Assembly: GCA_026027325.1 (NCBI GenBank)
Contig: JAMSLZ010000005.1
Span: 2,976,001 to 3,040,000 of the forward strand
DNA: 64,000 nucleotides
Source of the DNA: Actinomucor elegans
Lineage: Eukaryota; Mucoromycota; Mucoromycetes; Mucorales; Mucoraceae
Direction of reading: 5' to 3'
Made by a program: the position numbers and the translations under genes. Position 1 is the first letter of the stretch. The number at the start of each line of letters is the position of its first letter. The notes under the pieces were generated by a model, which worked only from the letters and a program-made list of their open reading frames with translations, was not told the DNA's origin and made no database searches. Below are positions 1-12,774 of this stretch, piece by piece.

Positions 1-502
1 AGTAAAATCTGATGTGAAGAGAGAGAGAAAACATTACTTAAAGGGGCTCTTCTATGAAGCGCGTCAAGCAACATTATAAAAGTATTACGTAACATGACGA
101 GTTTATCGATATAATAATTGTATAATATTGAAAAAGAAAGGATAACTACTGAGGAACTCGCTTGCTTCTGATGCTCGAGGACTATCAACTAGAGAATTTG
201 TATGATTTACGAGTAACAAGAAACAAGATATTCAGTAAAAAAAAGTTTGACCAATAACCTCATTTTAGAACATAAACTATTACTACTGTACTTTATTACA
301 TTTGCGGTCCATCGTATAAAACATTTATACAGAACCGCAAGTTAGATAGAATTACGGCTTCATGTGACTCTCTTGTCGGTTACGTCCAGTTGTACAGAGT
401 CTATTGTCCCATCATATGAAGAATGCCCCATCGTTTTTAATAAAGTATGCATATATAATTCGAATTCTTCTATTTACTTTTTGTTTTTTATTATCATTTC
501 TC
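1..502. other. Intergenic/upstream region
   Basis: No gene is supported here. This A+T-rich stretch lies upstream of the aldehyde dehydrogenase start and presumably holds its promoter. I see no convincing TATA box or RNA gene. The longest open frame only enters the first exon of the downstream gene in an extended version. Confidence 0.5.
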
Positions 503-2645
503 ATGTCTCTCACTTATACAACAACCGAATCCATTGAGGATTATGTGACCTGTTTACGTGGGTCATATACCACAGGTAATAGTTCTACAATGGCATTAGC
601 AAGCGTACTCATTTGTTCGTTTAGGTAAATCAAGAGATACGTTTGCAAGAAAGTTTTATATCGAACGCCTTCATGCTCTTGTAAAGGACAATGAGGAGAG
701 GTTTTATGAAGCACTAGCAAAGGACTTGAATAAGTCAAGAGCTGAAGCTCTTTCAAGTGAAATAAGTCCAGTCTTAGAGGAGTGTGCTTATTTTTTGGAT
801 GTACGTAATTATCCATTGAAAGTAACTTGCACTCATGCGTATCCTTTTAGAATTACGAAAGCCTTACAAAGAGTAAGAAGGTCAAAGCACGTCTTGCAGC
901 TAATAGACTTGACAGTGCATATGTACGACGAGAAGCAAAGGGTGTTGTGCTGATTATTTGTAAGTGAGACATTCACACTATACAGCTTACGTTACTAAAT
1001 ATCATGCATCCATATAGCTACATGGAATTATCCTCTCCAGGTAATCTTAATAGGACTTGATAATCTTAGGATAAGAACTTGTCTCTAATGTTAACTGTAT
1101 AATAGGTGTCATTAGTCCCTTTTGGTAAAACTCGAGTACAGCATGAATACTTTGCATGATACTAATGACGATTCTTTTTTGTAACATTACTCTGAATAGC
1201 TGGTGCACTCGCTGCCGGCAACTGCGTTGTCCTAAAGGTATATTAACTAACAGGTTCAATAAGTCATCATATGTTACTTACTCTGAATGCAATAGCTCTC
1301 TGAAATCTCTGTTCATACCTCTGCATTGATCACAGAACTTCTTCCAAAGTACCTTGATTCTTCTATGTACCGTGTTGTAAACGGAGGTGTTGAAGAAACT
1401 CAATGTTTACTTCGGCAAAAGTTTGATCACATCTTTTTTACAGGTAATTCTTTGGTAGCAAAATCTATTATGGCAGCCGCTTCTCAACATCTGACACCTG
1501 TCACTTTGGAACTTGGAGGAAAGTCGTAAGATGAACGTACTATAATCATTATTTTTATAACACGAGATCTGATAAAAAAGACAATATTTATACACATATA
1601 TAGACCAGCCATTGTTACAGCAGATGCTGATATGCAGATTGTAGCTAATCGTATTGCGTTTGGAAAGTTCTTTAACGCTGGCCAAGTAAGTCAACTCTCG
1701 ATTAAAAACTAAGCAGACATTTATAATATACATTAGAGTTGCGTTGCTGTTGATTATGTATTTGTACCTAAAACTCATCTCGATGCGTTTTTGAAAGCTA
1801 TAACCAACACTTTGACAAATTGGTACGGTGCTGACCCTCAGCAATCCAAGGACTATGGTCGTATTGTCAACCACAAGCACTTTGATCGACTTTTGTCCGT
1901 GCTGAACCATCGGGAAAGCGGCAAGGTCGTTATTGGCGGTCAAAGTGATCGTGAATCGAGGTATATTGCGCCCACCGTGATTACCGAGGTCGACTTTGAC
2001 GATGCCCAGTTGATGGGAAACGAAATTTTTGGACCTATTCTACCTGTCATTACTTATTCAGATATTGAAGAAACAATGGGCTTGATTTCGAAAAAGTAAG
2101 AAAGGCGTTATAATTGCAAACAAAAATACAGTTACTCACTCTGTCATTCATTTAGAGAGCCAGCACTTGCTTTATACCTTTTCACTAAAAAGAGTAGCGT
2201 TATCAATAGAGGTATAGTGCACTACAATATGTCTGATACACTCAACAAAAATACTGACCTTTTTTTTATTATTATATTTAAACGTTCACTAGTATTGGCT
2301 TATACTACATCTGGCGGCGTCACTGTGAACGATACATTGATGCACCAAACGGAATATGGCCTTCCATTCGGTGGCATTGGTGCATCAGGTATGGGCAGCT
2401 ATCACGGTGAAAAGTCTTTTCAAACGTTTTCCCATGAACGCGGCGTCCTGGTCAAGAAACAAAGGCTGGAATGGTTAATGCAATCAAGGTACCCACCTGG
2501 TTCATCTACCAAGCTAGCCTTACTGCGTATGGTTCTAGTGACCAATCCAGTACGATTCTGGTTTATCGTATTTAAAAGACCTGTCAAATGGGTCACTCTT
2601 TTAGTGGTAATCTTGGGTATTTTGATCAAGAGACTATCGAATTGA
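503..2645 (+). CDS. Fatty aldehyde dehydrogenase (ALDH3-like), C-terminal membrane anchor
   Basis: NAD(P)-dependent oxidation of aldehydes, probably medium/long-chain fatty aldehydes at an ER or lipid-droplet membrane. About ten short exons join into a class-3 ALDH: N-terminal region with [38 protein letters not shown], then ELGGKS carrying the catalytic Glu, NAGQSC carrying the nucleophile Cys (exons meet at about 1686/1738), [26 protein letters not shown], and a hydrophobic C-terminal helix ([12 protein letters not shown]) ending in RLSN. The start at 503 ([10 protein letters not shown]) gives an N-terminus of family length. Most introns are 50-70 nt and GT-AG. One intron (1060-1199) has no GT donor: the reading frame requires splicing after CTTG and before ATAATC. 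This could be a sequence error, a non-canonical site or the first damage in the gene. The family is clear; the substrate class is inferred from the anchor. Confidence 0.9.
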
Positions 2646-3458
2646 AGTGTTTGGTTCTCATAAATAAAATGGGCACAACAAGTGTATTTAGTTTTTCAGG
2701 TTTGAGCTCGATGTATGTGTAAATCATAACAAAAGCAGAATAACTTGCAAAGACTTAAATAATCTTTTACTGGCAAATACTATTTAGTTATATATTCACT
2801 ACTTTCTGTTCTTATTAAGTCTACATATATACACTATTTACTTTGATAGCTATCGTGTATATGTTTGACATTGTATTTTATAATCCCCGTTTACAATTTT
2901 GTCCCCCGCATTTGCATTACAACTTGCGAACACTCGTTTGCATAGTAACTTTGCTTTCATTTTGATTACTTGTGTTGCAAACGCTCGCGATTAATAAGTA
3001 AAAAAGAAGTTATGTAGGTATTAATGTAGCCATAGGACTATCTTTATGAATAGCTTGATGTAATTCATTATTACTCAAATCCAGAATATGAATAACTGAG
3101 ATTATGAGTTAATAAAGCAATTGATATTATATACATTTATGGTACATATTGTAAACTGAAAAAAAAAAAAAAAAAAAAAAAAAAACTTTTGGAGAGCGAG
3201 TCTTTGAGTTTTAGAATAACTTAAGCATGCCATCATGCCATCAGTAATTACGTTAATTTTGTTGGTCATTCAAAACATCAAGAATCAAATGTAATAACAA
3301 AGAACCATTCTAGGCACACGTATACTTTATACCGCTAATTTGGCAATTTCCGACAAAATTTTAAAAAAAAACCGCCAATCTTTTCCGGGCAGACTGTATA
3401 TAGATGCATAAAGAGGCTATTCTATAATCATTCCTTTTACGAATTTGGTACAGCTACA
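2646..3458. other. Intergenic, with poly(A) tract
   Basis: No gene supported. The stretch holds the 3' flank of the aldehyde dehydrogenase and the promoter of the L24 gene. A 27-nt poly(A) run lies at 3159-3185. Confidence 0.5.
3159..3185. repeat. Poly(A) tract, 27 nt
   Basis: Uninterrupted A run in intergenic DNA, with no adjacent target-site duplication or retroposed gene body that I could recognise. Confidence 0.9.
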
Positions 3459-4183
3459 ATGAAGTAAAGATCATCATCCATCCATCCATCCATCCATCAA
3501 TCCATCCATGTAGAAAACTAATGATATTTACATCAGGCTCGAGATTTGTTCCTTCTCTGGTCACAAGATTTACCCTGCCAAGGGTAAGACCTATGTTCGT
3601 GTTGACAGCAGGTACAATTGAAATAATAAAGAAACTAAACATTGAAATTAAACATTACTTTTATTCTGTAGAGTACGTATAAATATCATTGATAAAGCAG
3701 CTCAGTATTGAATTTGTACAAAATGCTAACGAAATTCAAAATTGTAGACTTTCCGTTTCATTAACGGTAAGGCTGCTTCATACTTCCTTCAACGTTTGAA
3801 CCCTCGTAAGATCAGATGGACTGTCATCTACCGTCGTTTGAACAAGAAGGGTATGACTGAGGAAGTTCAAAAGAAGCGTTCTCGCCGTACTGTCAAGCAC
3901 GAGCGTGCCGTCGTTGGTGCTTCTTGGGATGCTATCCGCGCCAAGCGTAACCAAAAGCCTGATGCCCGTGCTGCTGCCCGTCAAGCTGCTATCTCCAAGT
4001 CCAAGGATGCCAAGAAGGCTGCTGCTGCTGCCAAGAAGGCTGCTAACCCTGCTGTAAGTTCACATTGTAATTAAAAAGAAAAACGCATGGAGTATACTCA
4101 TTCTATTATAGGGCTCTCAACCCAAGGTCAGCAAGCAACAGGCCAAGGGTTTCGCCCCCAAGGCTGCTGCCACCTCTCGTTAA
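3459..4183 (+). CDS. RPL24: 60S ribosomal protein L24 (eL24)
   Basis: Structural protein of the large ribosomal subunit. Exon 1 is only ATGAA; after a 70-80 nt intron containing an ATCC microsatellite the protein continues LEICSFSGHKIYPAKGKTYV, RVDSR, TFRFINGKAAS, QRLNPRKIRWTVIYRR, KKGMTEEVQKKRSRR, and a Lys/Ala-rich tail interrupted by one more intron before GSQPKVSKQQAKGF. Both the CxFxG region and the basic tail match eL24, and total length is normal. Oddity: exon 2 ends AGCAG before GTAC, and exon 3 begins ACTTTC after TAG. Canonical splicing leaves the frame one base short; one extra G in the AGGT run would restore it. As eL24 is essential, a one-base sequence error or a non-consensus splice site is more likely than a dead gene, unless a paralogue exists. 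The 3' end faces the protease gene, 88 bp away. Confidence 0.93.
3478..3510. repeat. (ATCC)n microsatellite in RPL24 intron 1
   Basis: Tandem ATCC units, with one ATCA variant, inside the first intron of the L24 gene, just after the donor site. Confidence 0.85.
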
Positions 4184-4271
4184 AATTCTTTTGCTCTCAA
4201 AAGTATTTTGAAAATAAAAAAAAAAAAAAGACATTGATACACAAAAAAAAAGCGCTTTTATTCTATACTAT

Positions 4272-7242
4272 TCAAGCCTTGATCTCAATGACACAAGAAG
4301 TGTGAACAACCCAGTCTTCTTGCTTATCTATATCACCAAACATACGCAGAGCAGACCATCTTACTTTATAAGCGCCTGGCTTAACGATGAAAGGTTTGGA
4401 ATTGACATGATCAGCAGCAATCAAAGTGCCTTTCCAAGGATTCAATTCATCGACATCGAGAGCGTTCAATGCTCGCTCGACATAATTGAAAGCTGGAACA
4501 ACGTATCCAACACGATTTTCGTTGGTATCTATCAGATCAATAGCAAAACGACGAGAAGGTGTAGTTAAATGGAAACCAATGCTAGGTGCTGTACTTTCAT
4601 CGGATAACTGGAAGTGATATGTATCTTTGGCTGAATAGACATGGCCATGTTGATCCTTGATGTTTAATTCTGAAGTGTCGAGCGTTGGTAGGTTATATAA
4701 ACTACCCAGCACACCAAAGTAAGGTACATTGACATGGGCTTCGCCTTGGGTAGGCTCTAAAACAACGTAACCACCGTACATAATCTGTTCTTTATCTCTG
4801 TATTCTTGAGGGAGCTTGACTGTGACGATGACCTGTTTTGATTCGCCTGCTTGCAATGTCAATGCAGTTTGATCTACAACTACTTCTACTTTGACAGAAC
4901 TATAAAATTCGTCATTATCGTATGGAATCAATCTGAAGTCTGTATTTCGTTCACCATAAGGTGCAATGGAAGCTGAAGATTGAATGTTGATACGATACTC
5001 TACTGATGTGTTACCAGTATTTGTCACTTTGAGTGAGTGCGACTTGTATTCGGTTGTAGATCGAGTATCATTAAAACTAATGTAGGAAGGAGATACATGC
5101 AAGGGTTCTTTAATTGCATCATAAGCTAACAACAAAAACAAAAAGAGAGAGAACATAAGCATGCATTGCCATGAGATAAACTAAAATAGAATCTTACCTT
5201 GAATAAGACCAGTGCCTTGACGAAGAGGCGAATCAAGTACATCTTTCTTTTTGTAGGCATTTAGGATCTTGCCATAATTCTGAAGTTTCTCGTGGATGAT
5301 TGAAGCAGGTAAATTTTTACCAGCAAATGCCTCTCTTAATAACGCGACTGTACCAGCAACGTAAGGACACGCCATGGATGTGCCACTCTTCACACCCCAA
5401 CTACCAAGGTATTGAGGTACGGTCGAATAGACATTGCTTCCAATAGCTGCAAATGATGGCTTCATATCCAATTCATTGGTAGGACCGATACTTGAGAATT
5501 CTGCAATTGTATTTGCAGTGGCAGATTGAAAGACGAATGCTTTTCTTTCGAAATGCATGTCGAACTTTTCTGTATTGTCATTCTTCAAGAGAGACATCAA
5601 ATGGGTGCCACCTACTGCAGAAATAGTAGCAATAGGAATAGGAGTATCAAGGTAGGGTGCACGAAGAATATCTGTTGCTAGTGTGTTAAAGTAGATGAGG
5701 CCAATAGCGCCTGCCTTTGCTACTCGCTTAGCTTGCTCTGTAATAGTACAACCGCCTTGCTTAACTAGAGCCAATTTTCCTTTCAGGTCTGTGTTGATTG
5801 TGTCTGATGCGCAAGCCGAAAGAACATCAAGATCGCCACCACCTAACACAAGTTGACCATCAGGTATTCCATGATCTGCTTCAGGTGCAATTTGGTAAGC
5901 TATAGAGCGAGAAAATTAATAAGTGTATAATATCAACAGATATGGAATGTGTACATACAATAAGGCCCATACGTTTTCTTTGATGTTTTCAAAGAGAACA
6001 AGCTACCCAAAAAGTTAGTATTGCTCATAGCAGCAACTGACAAAATATCATGAGCACCAGCAGGATCGGTTACAGTGAAAGCGCCACCTCTACCGCTGTT
6101 ACCATTAGAAACCACGACTGATTTATACATATGAGTTATCAAGCTTACAGATCACGCTTTTAAACTTACCAGAAATCCCTTGTTGCGCTAGTTTTTGAGC
6201 AAAAGCTGCATGAGGCTGCTCAGACCATGGCGCTGAGTTACCCAGACTCATATTGATGACATCGCATTTGGCCTTTTGAGCTTCTACCATAGCCTTCATG
6301 ATGATTTCAGAACTTGAGCCACCATTACAGCCAAACACACGATAGAAGCCAATGGTTGCAGCTGGAGCTACGCCAACAAATCCCTATTAAGAGTTTCATT
6401 ATTATTAGTTTTAGTAAACAGAAAGTGGTAAACTGATTGATTGATTGATTTTATTATTATTATTATTACCTTGGACGCGTCTTTACCGGCAATGATACCT
6501 GCTACGTGAGTTCCATGTCCGTCTATGTCGTAGTCAGTACAAGGATATGATAGTCTATCTTGGTTTGCATCTTACTTGGCTTACTATTCAACTTGTCACA
6601 GTTGTCTAAAGGGGTGGAGTTTTCACCTGGTGTTGTATTGTTTAAAGCCATAGGATCGAAATGGTCACCTACTAAATCAGCGCCAAACGATATTGTGTAA
6701 TTTGGGCCGAATCCACCGCCCAAAGCAGGATGCATATAATCTACACCTGTATCAATAATACAGATTTTAACACCTTTACCAGTCAAATTGAGTTCATTGT
6801 GAAGACGATCGATTTGCGTCAGGTTATGAGCCTGGATTGTTTTGGTTACTTCGGTATCCACTTGATTATAAAATGAGTTTGCTACTGCTTGAGGTCTAGC
6901 AATATATGTTACTGGATAAACTGCTACTACGCTGTCATGATGAACAAGCGTCTCTAGGAAATTATCATGTAAAGCAGCGTCGTTAACATGCATTGTTCTG
7001 ATGTTGCTCTCGGGTGAAGCATAGACGAGATCGCCTAATTTTAAATCCATTGCTTGAAATTTAGTCCCAAGTGTTGATATAATATCATTATTGTTGTCAT
7101 GTTGAGTGGTATATTCGACTAAAAAGCGTCCAGGTATAATATATTTATTTGATTGTTTAGACGACTTGAACTTGGGGTGCTGTAAGGCTTCGGATACCCA
7201 TATCAAAAGGGTCCCAATAAAGAGTGGATAAAGAAACTTCAT
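4272..7242 (-). CDS. Secreted subtilisin-like serine protease with PA insert
   Basis: Extracellular endopeptidase of the S8 family (Vpr/C5a-peptidase-like architecture). It starts with a signal peptide (MKFLYPLFIGTLLIW...), followed by an inhibitor-I9-like propeptide. The catalytic core has Asp in IIDTGVDYMHPALGGG (Asp164), His in DGHGTHVAG, the oxyanion-hole region VVVSNGNSGRGG and Ser in SGTSMACPYVAG. A protease-associated domain (VKQGGCTITEQAKRVAKAGA) is inserted between His and Ser. A C-terminal beta-rich Fn3-like region follows (SLKVTNTGNTSVEYR...). Introns lie near 5130-5197, 5900-5947, 6123-6169 and 6384-6470, the last with ATT and GATT repeats. Near 6571 the frame changes without a usable intron: the reading passes from SKPSK to DANQDRLSYPC, which needs one extra base in an A or G run. 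The full catalytic triad and the intact remainder favour sequencing error over pseudogenisation. Confidence 0.9.
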
Positions 7243-7932
7243 CTCTTCTTGCTAAAAAAAAAAGAAGAGGTAAAAGAAAAAACAAAACAAAAAGGGAAAA
7301 AAGGGGACTAATTCATAGAAGGTTTACATCCCTAAGGCAGATAACTAAAAAGCTATTTTTGAACTGTAAAAAAAAAAAAGCACGTTAATTAAATTGGCTG
7401 GTGTTACATTGGAAAGAACTACCAGAATGGGCCAGGTTTCCACTAGATAGTAGACTCTTGAATTTTTGGTGATAGCTTGTAAAATGACTTGGATCTCACT
7501 ATTGAGACATGTAAGAGAGTGTATACAATAGAAATATTCTTCTACTTGCACCATTATTTTTAAGACTTCCTTTCCAGGGTGTATTATGATAAAAGCCAAA
7601 GCATTTCTGCCATTCTACTAGTGATGCTGTTCTAGCACGCTGAAATATCGAAAAAGGATACGATAGATTTCTTGCTATAAAGGTGGTTCACATTCAAAAG
7701 CCAAGAGGACCTTTGTTGTAAAGCATAATTAAAAGATGAATTAAGGCAACAGAAAACACAAATCAGTCACTGTAAATTGGTAGAGCACAGATCAAAGCCC
7801 AAACTATGTCGCACGGTATTACTGCTGATATACTAAATCTAAAAGGACTGTAATGAAGTTTCATATTGCCATGTTACCTGCGCCATTGTCTTTATCTAAT
7901 CAATGGCCTAGATTAAGATTTTTATTTGATTT
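7243..7932. other. Intergenic
   Basis: No gene supported. The stretch next to 7243 is a purine-rich tract, i.e. CT-rich upstream of the minus-strand protease start, as seen before several other genes here. The rest holds the 3' flank of the HSF gene. Confidence 0.5.
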
Positions 7933-9279
7933 TTATGAAAACGAATAAGGAAGGTTATTATTGTTTGTTTGGCGAGCTTGCTGTTGTTGTTGATTTGACG
8001 TATTGGATGAAGATGTAGGGGAGTTCATATTGTCTGTTGCAGTAGCTAATACTTGGGATGGGCTACGAGATACAGCAGTATTGTTATTATTGTTATTGGC
8101 ATAATAGGAGGAATTATCGTTTTCTGTTTTTGTGGATGATAAAAGCATAGTTGGGCTAGTATTTGATGGTAGTGTAGAGCCAAATGTTGTAGAAGAAGGC
8201 CCTAATGTATTAGTATTATTATTAATGCGGTTACTTTGCGTAGGAACGAGTGGTTGGTGATGGAGCAGACGTTGTTGATTATCATATATATTCTGTAAAA
8301 TCGAAGATGAGCTAGAATTGCTATTGGCAGTGGTATCATGCGCAGTGATGAAGATTGAAGGTGGACCTCTATTATTGTTTTGGATGTCTAATTTCTTATA
8401 TTCGGTACTTAGTTCAAGAGGTAATTGGCCTTGTAGATATTAGTGATTTTTTTTTTTTTTTTGAGTAACCAAAAGTCCTTACCACCATTCTGTTGGCTAA
8501 TATAATGCACTACATTTTTAACAAGCTTAAGGTGATATTCTTGTTTTTGTTTTGCTTCATGTAGTTCCTTGACAATTTGACTAAAGTTATCATATAGGTG
8601 GTTTATTTGTTGTAGCATATCTGATTGGGACACCTGCATCATTGCCATATGTGCGTGTAAGTCGGTTTCACGTCGTACAGTATCAGATTCCATGGTCTTG
8701 CGTTTAATATCGTCCAGTAAATCAGGTCGATCTCGAAGGAACTTTGAATGAGAGAATTCCCAGATTTGATTCTCTGCTAGGGTTCTATGCCCGCGTGGTG
8801 ATTTATTCACTTTATGAAAGCCGTACCTATGTGGGAGGTTAGTATATGATAATTTATATATCTATATATGCACTTACATATTTAATTGTCGAACAAAGCT
8901 ACTAAAATTATTATGTTTGAAATGTTTAGGAAGCACATCTCTTGCAAATTCCATTATATTACAGACGATAAAAGAAGCTCCAGTATAGTTCCACGCGATC
9001 AAGTGTTGAAATTGAGTGTCAACTACCATACTATATATAAAAAACTGTTGGGCATAAATCCATGTTTATTTCATTGTATCCTTACTTGTATAGTTTATGA
9101 ACAAATGTATTGGCATGAGCTGGTTTTTGAGGTATAGATACAGGATGCGTAGTGACTTGTTGATGCATATTATGAATGTAATTCGTATTATTGTTTAGTG
9201 AAGCTGCTGGTGGTGATGAAGTTGCAGTATAGTTTGACTGTAGCATAAAAGATCTATCGGTAGAAAAGGTCTGATCCAT
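7933..9279 (-). CDS. Heat shock transcription factor (HSF-type)
   Basis: DNA-binding transcription factor that recognises heat-shock elements. Four exons (9279-9086, 9030-8878, 8826-8483, 8429-7933) sum to 1188 nt, 395 residues, all with GT-AG introns in frame. The HSF winged-helix domain runs from TFVHKLY through HFKHNNFSSFVRQLNMYGFH to NQIWEFSHSKFLRDRPDLL, about residues 55-160. A heptad-like region (QVSQSDMLQQINHLYDNFSQIV) follows, probably the trimerisation coiled coil. The C-terminal third is low-complexity Asn/Ser/Gln/Thr, typical of fungal activation regions. In the DNA-binding domain IAWNYTGASFIV replaces the usual IxWxxxGxSF pattern with only small changes. The specific family branch (Hsf1, Skn7 or Sfl1 type) cannot be decided; no response-regulator domain is present, so it is not Skn7-like in full architecture. 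Confidence 0.95.
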
Positions 9280-10570
9280 AATATAGAATTTGAATTCTAT
9301 CTTATTGTCAACTGTTTCTATTACTACAATTTACAAGTCTTGTTTAAACGGTTGAAGTAGTTGAATAAGTAGAAAATGCCAAGGCCACCTGTTCTTTATA
9401 GATGAAAAGTCGGCTTTTATTCATTTAAAATCGCGTCACAAATAGAAGATTGAGAACCCCAACTTTAAACTGAGGGATCCTAACAAGAACTTCCTTCGAA
9501 TCCATTTGTACGCTTCATTCTTGATTTTGTAACCTCGTTCATCAATAAAAAACATTATCAAATAAGAAAGTTTAAAATTATATGTATTGGATCGTTATCT
9601 GTATCATGTATGCCCTAAAATGTACTAAGACAGCTCCATAGCGCCTCTGTAGCATCAGTGATATGCTACATTATTTTTATTGGTCATCGGTAATTGAGGC
9701 TTGGGTCATTGAATTTACTCGACAGAAATCTCTGAGGCTATGCAATCCTATCCATATCCAGAATAAAGCAAGATAAAGCTTTTAATTTTAGTAGAATCTA
9801 GGGCTCCTATGTATTATATCTGATGAATTAATTTTTATAATTGTATATAAAAGCCGAAAAATACTGCTAATATTTAAAATTTTGGCATTTTTATATAGAA
9901 CAATATTTTTATTTATTAATTTGTTAATAATAGTATACCATTAGAAAGGTAAAGTTATTTTAATATGCTATGATAAGGATTCAAGTCGTCTATTTGCACT
10001 CATTGTCTTCTAAGATCATTATCCCAATTTCAGGCATCTTCTAGGCTCATTAACTAATTGGTAAACATACTTTTATATATATATATATTAGTTGACGGTG
10101 GTTGACGTAATAGTCCAATAGCATCTTCGATAAAATTCTCAAGAATGCAAAGTGTACCTCACTAAAATGTAACTTGTCATTTAGGTTACTGGTAAAAAAA
10201 AATAGATGCTGTTGGCCGAGATAATTTATTTTCCAATATAGAGACGACCAATATATGAATGGTACCTCGCAACTCCTTTTTTTAATATACTACTTTTTTA
10301 AATAACAATGACTGAACAAATAATATAGCAAATGTTCAGAACTCGCGCCTGAAGATATCGAATTTGAAAAGATGATAATGGGAACGGAGAAGTTTTCTAT
10401 AAAAAAAAGGAGCCATTACCATTCAAAGCATTAGGCAGAAGTCACATTGCGTTAATGCCGCCTTCGGGCCATCGCAACACTATGTTTTATTAGATATTTA
10501 GAGCAATACACATGTTAATATAGATGTTTCAATCAGGACTAACGCTTGCAAAAGGGTTAGTCAAAGCGCA

Positions 10571-10615
<45 letters not shown>

Positions 10616-11206
10616 ACTGCTATATCTCTAATTTCGAGGATTTTAATTATTGTGCATCAAAGAAAGAGGGAGAAAAAGACAAGAATACTAATTACTACTA
10701 CGCCCAGAAAAAGAGGCTTACTGTTTAAAAGACTCACCAAAAAATATCATGTCTTTTGCCTGACCCTACGAAAAACTAAGGCATCTGCAGTCACCTGTAA
10801 TAGTGTTGAAAGTATCTCGGTCAAGTTTTACTTTCTGACAACCAAGAGCAGTACAATTACTGCTAATAAAGTATTATAGATTGATCGTTTATGTTTATTC
10901 GATAGCACACTGTTACATGAAGATTAAACATTGCAACTGTTGTTTGATTGCCGGGACTTTGATACAAAAGCAGCTGATGCCCAAGACTACCAAGTATCCT
11001 CCAACAGTGGTAAATAAACTGAAAAACTCTATTTTATTGATGCTGCATGGATTATCACGAGCGATTTCTGCCGATAATTTAATGTTTGCATCTGATCGGT
11101 TGTCAATGCCCAGAATGAACTGCTTCATTTGCTGAAACTTTAAAAAAAAAAAAGTACAGCTGTGCATCATTGATCATCAATGGATATCTTTATTATAATA
11201 CAAAAC
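9280..11206. other. Intergenic, 1.9 kb A+T-rich
   Basis: No gene supported. Short open frames around 10650-11450 show no recognisable family and partly shadow the downstream oxidoreductase 3' end. A 39-nt poly(A) run lies at 10574-10612. Confidence 0.45.
10574..10612. repeat. Poly(A) tract, 39 nt
   Basis: Longest homopolymer in the window. No retroposed body or duplicated flank was recognised, so its origin is unexplained. Confidence 0.9.
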
Positions 11207-11621
11207 TCAGAGTTTACTTTCATCATTACCAATTTTTGCAACCACTTTGGCATAAGATTTACGGTCATTGATAGCTTGCATGCCTTGAGGAATCGTTTCA
11301 AGTGTATAGATTTTTTCATAAAGTGCTGGTTGCAGCTTACCAGACTCGAACAACTCGAACAGTGCGTTCCAAACTTCAGGGATTCGAGCAGGTTCGTTTT
11401 TTACATAAGCGCCCCAATGCAAACCACTAGTTAATATGAAATGAATCATCAGTTTCTAAAAATACGGAATAATAGAAACCACTTACACTGCAGAAATGTT
11501 CTTCAACAACAAGCGATTAGCAGGAATCTTTTCAATCGTGCCTTGAGCAAACCCAATGATAAGAATACGGCCATTCCAAGCAGTACATTTAGTGCTAAAA
11601 AAGATTCACATTAGCATGATC

Positions 11622-11653
<32 letters not shown>

Positions 11654-12395
11654 GATGTCTAATATTTTTCAATACCTAGCTTCCACTAAACCAACTGGAT
11701 CATAAACGACATCAGCGCCATGGCCATTGGTAATTTTTTTAACTTGCTCGGTCCAATCCTTATCACGATAATTAATGGCATAATCCGCGCCAAATTTTTT
11801 CGCAATCTCTAATTTCTCAGCAGAACCAGCTGTAGCAATGACTTTGGCACCAATAGCCTTTGCAATTTGAACAGCCGCGATACCAACACCGCCAGCAGCA
11901 GCATGCACCAAACAATATTCACCTGCTTTTAGTTGTGCGCGTAAAACAAGAGCAGAGTAGCTAGTAGGGTATGTGATATAAAGACCAGCTGCTTGCTCAA
12001 ATGAAAAGCGTTTGGGCATAGGCAATACACTGGAGGCTGATACGTTTACAACTTCTGCAAACGAATAGCCAGATCCAAAAACTCGGTCACCGACTTTGAA
12101 TTGAGGTACGGTGGATTTCAAGACGATACCGCTGAATTCTCCTCCAGGTATAAAAGGGAATGGAGGCTTAATTTGATATTTGCCTTGGATCTGGAAAGTA
12201 GATTAGTCTCATTATGCGTTTTTTATTTTTTTTGTTCATTTCATCTATTACCATTAACGTGTCGAAAAAGTTTAAGCCAGCTGCTCTGACTTGGACTTGC
12301 AATTCACCTTTCTTGGGTTCAGCAGGAATATCAACGTTTTTGAGGGCAAGCTCTTCAGGGCCCTTTAACCATTTCTCAACAACAAAAGCCTTCAT
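11207..12395 (-). CDS. Zinc-independent MDR oxidoreductase (quinone oxidoreductase-like)
   Basis: NAD(P)H-dependent medium-chain dehydrogenase/reductase, probably of the quinone oxidoreductase group. Four exons (12395-12252, 12190-11676, 11594-11487, 11426-11207) sum to 987 nt and 328 residues, with GT-AG introns. The N-terminal GroES-like domain contains AAGLNFFDTLM and PFPFIPGGEFSG. The Rossmann domain has the motif HAAAGGVGIAAVQIAKAIGA followed by KVIATAGS, the signature of cofactor binding in this group. Catalytic zinc ligands of alcohol dehydrogenases are absent. The start at 12395 (MKAFVVEKW) matches the usual family N-terminus; an in-frame Met at 12458 would add a hydrophobic stretch unusual for the family. 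The exact substrate cannot be read from sequence. Confidence 0.9.
11620..11655. repeat. CT/CTTT microsatellite in intron
   Basis: (CT)n followed by (CTTT)n, lying in the intron between 11595 and 11675 of the oxidoreductase gene. Confidence 0.85.
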
Positions 12396-12759
12396 TTTTT
12401 TTGACAGCAACAGTAGTAGAAATAGAAGGAAAGAAGCTGTGTATTTTATATTTTCCAAGTATGGGAACTTTAATTTGTAACCCAGTGTTTATGCTGAGCT
12501 AAGCTGTATTCACAAGGAATTCCCCTCCCTCACATGCTACACATATAAGAGCATGCGTGCCGTGGTTGATATCGTAATAGACATTACCACGCAATTGATA
12601 TGTGTGCGTGTGTGTGTGAAAGAGGCTAGCTATAATTGTTAGTAACGCGTAAAATAGAAGCTAGTAGTATCGGTTCTTTCAATATGCATTTGGTTTCAAA
12701 TTCTGGAATAGATAGCATAGATTTTGATCAAAAAGTACAGACAGTGAAGCAACCTATTT

Positions 12760-12774
12760 GGGGGGGGGGGGGGG
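12760..12774. repeat. Poly(G) tract, 15 nt
   Basis: Fifteen consecutive G, striking in a very A+T-rich intergenic region. Confidence 0.85.
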
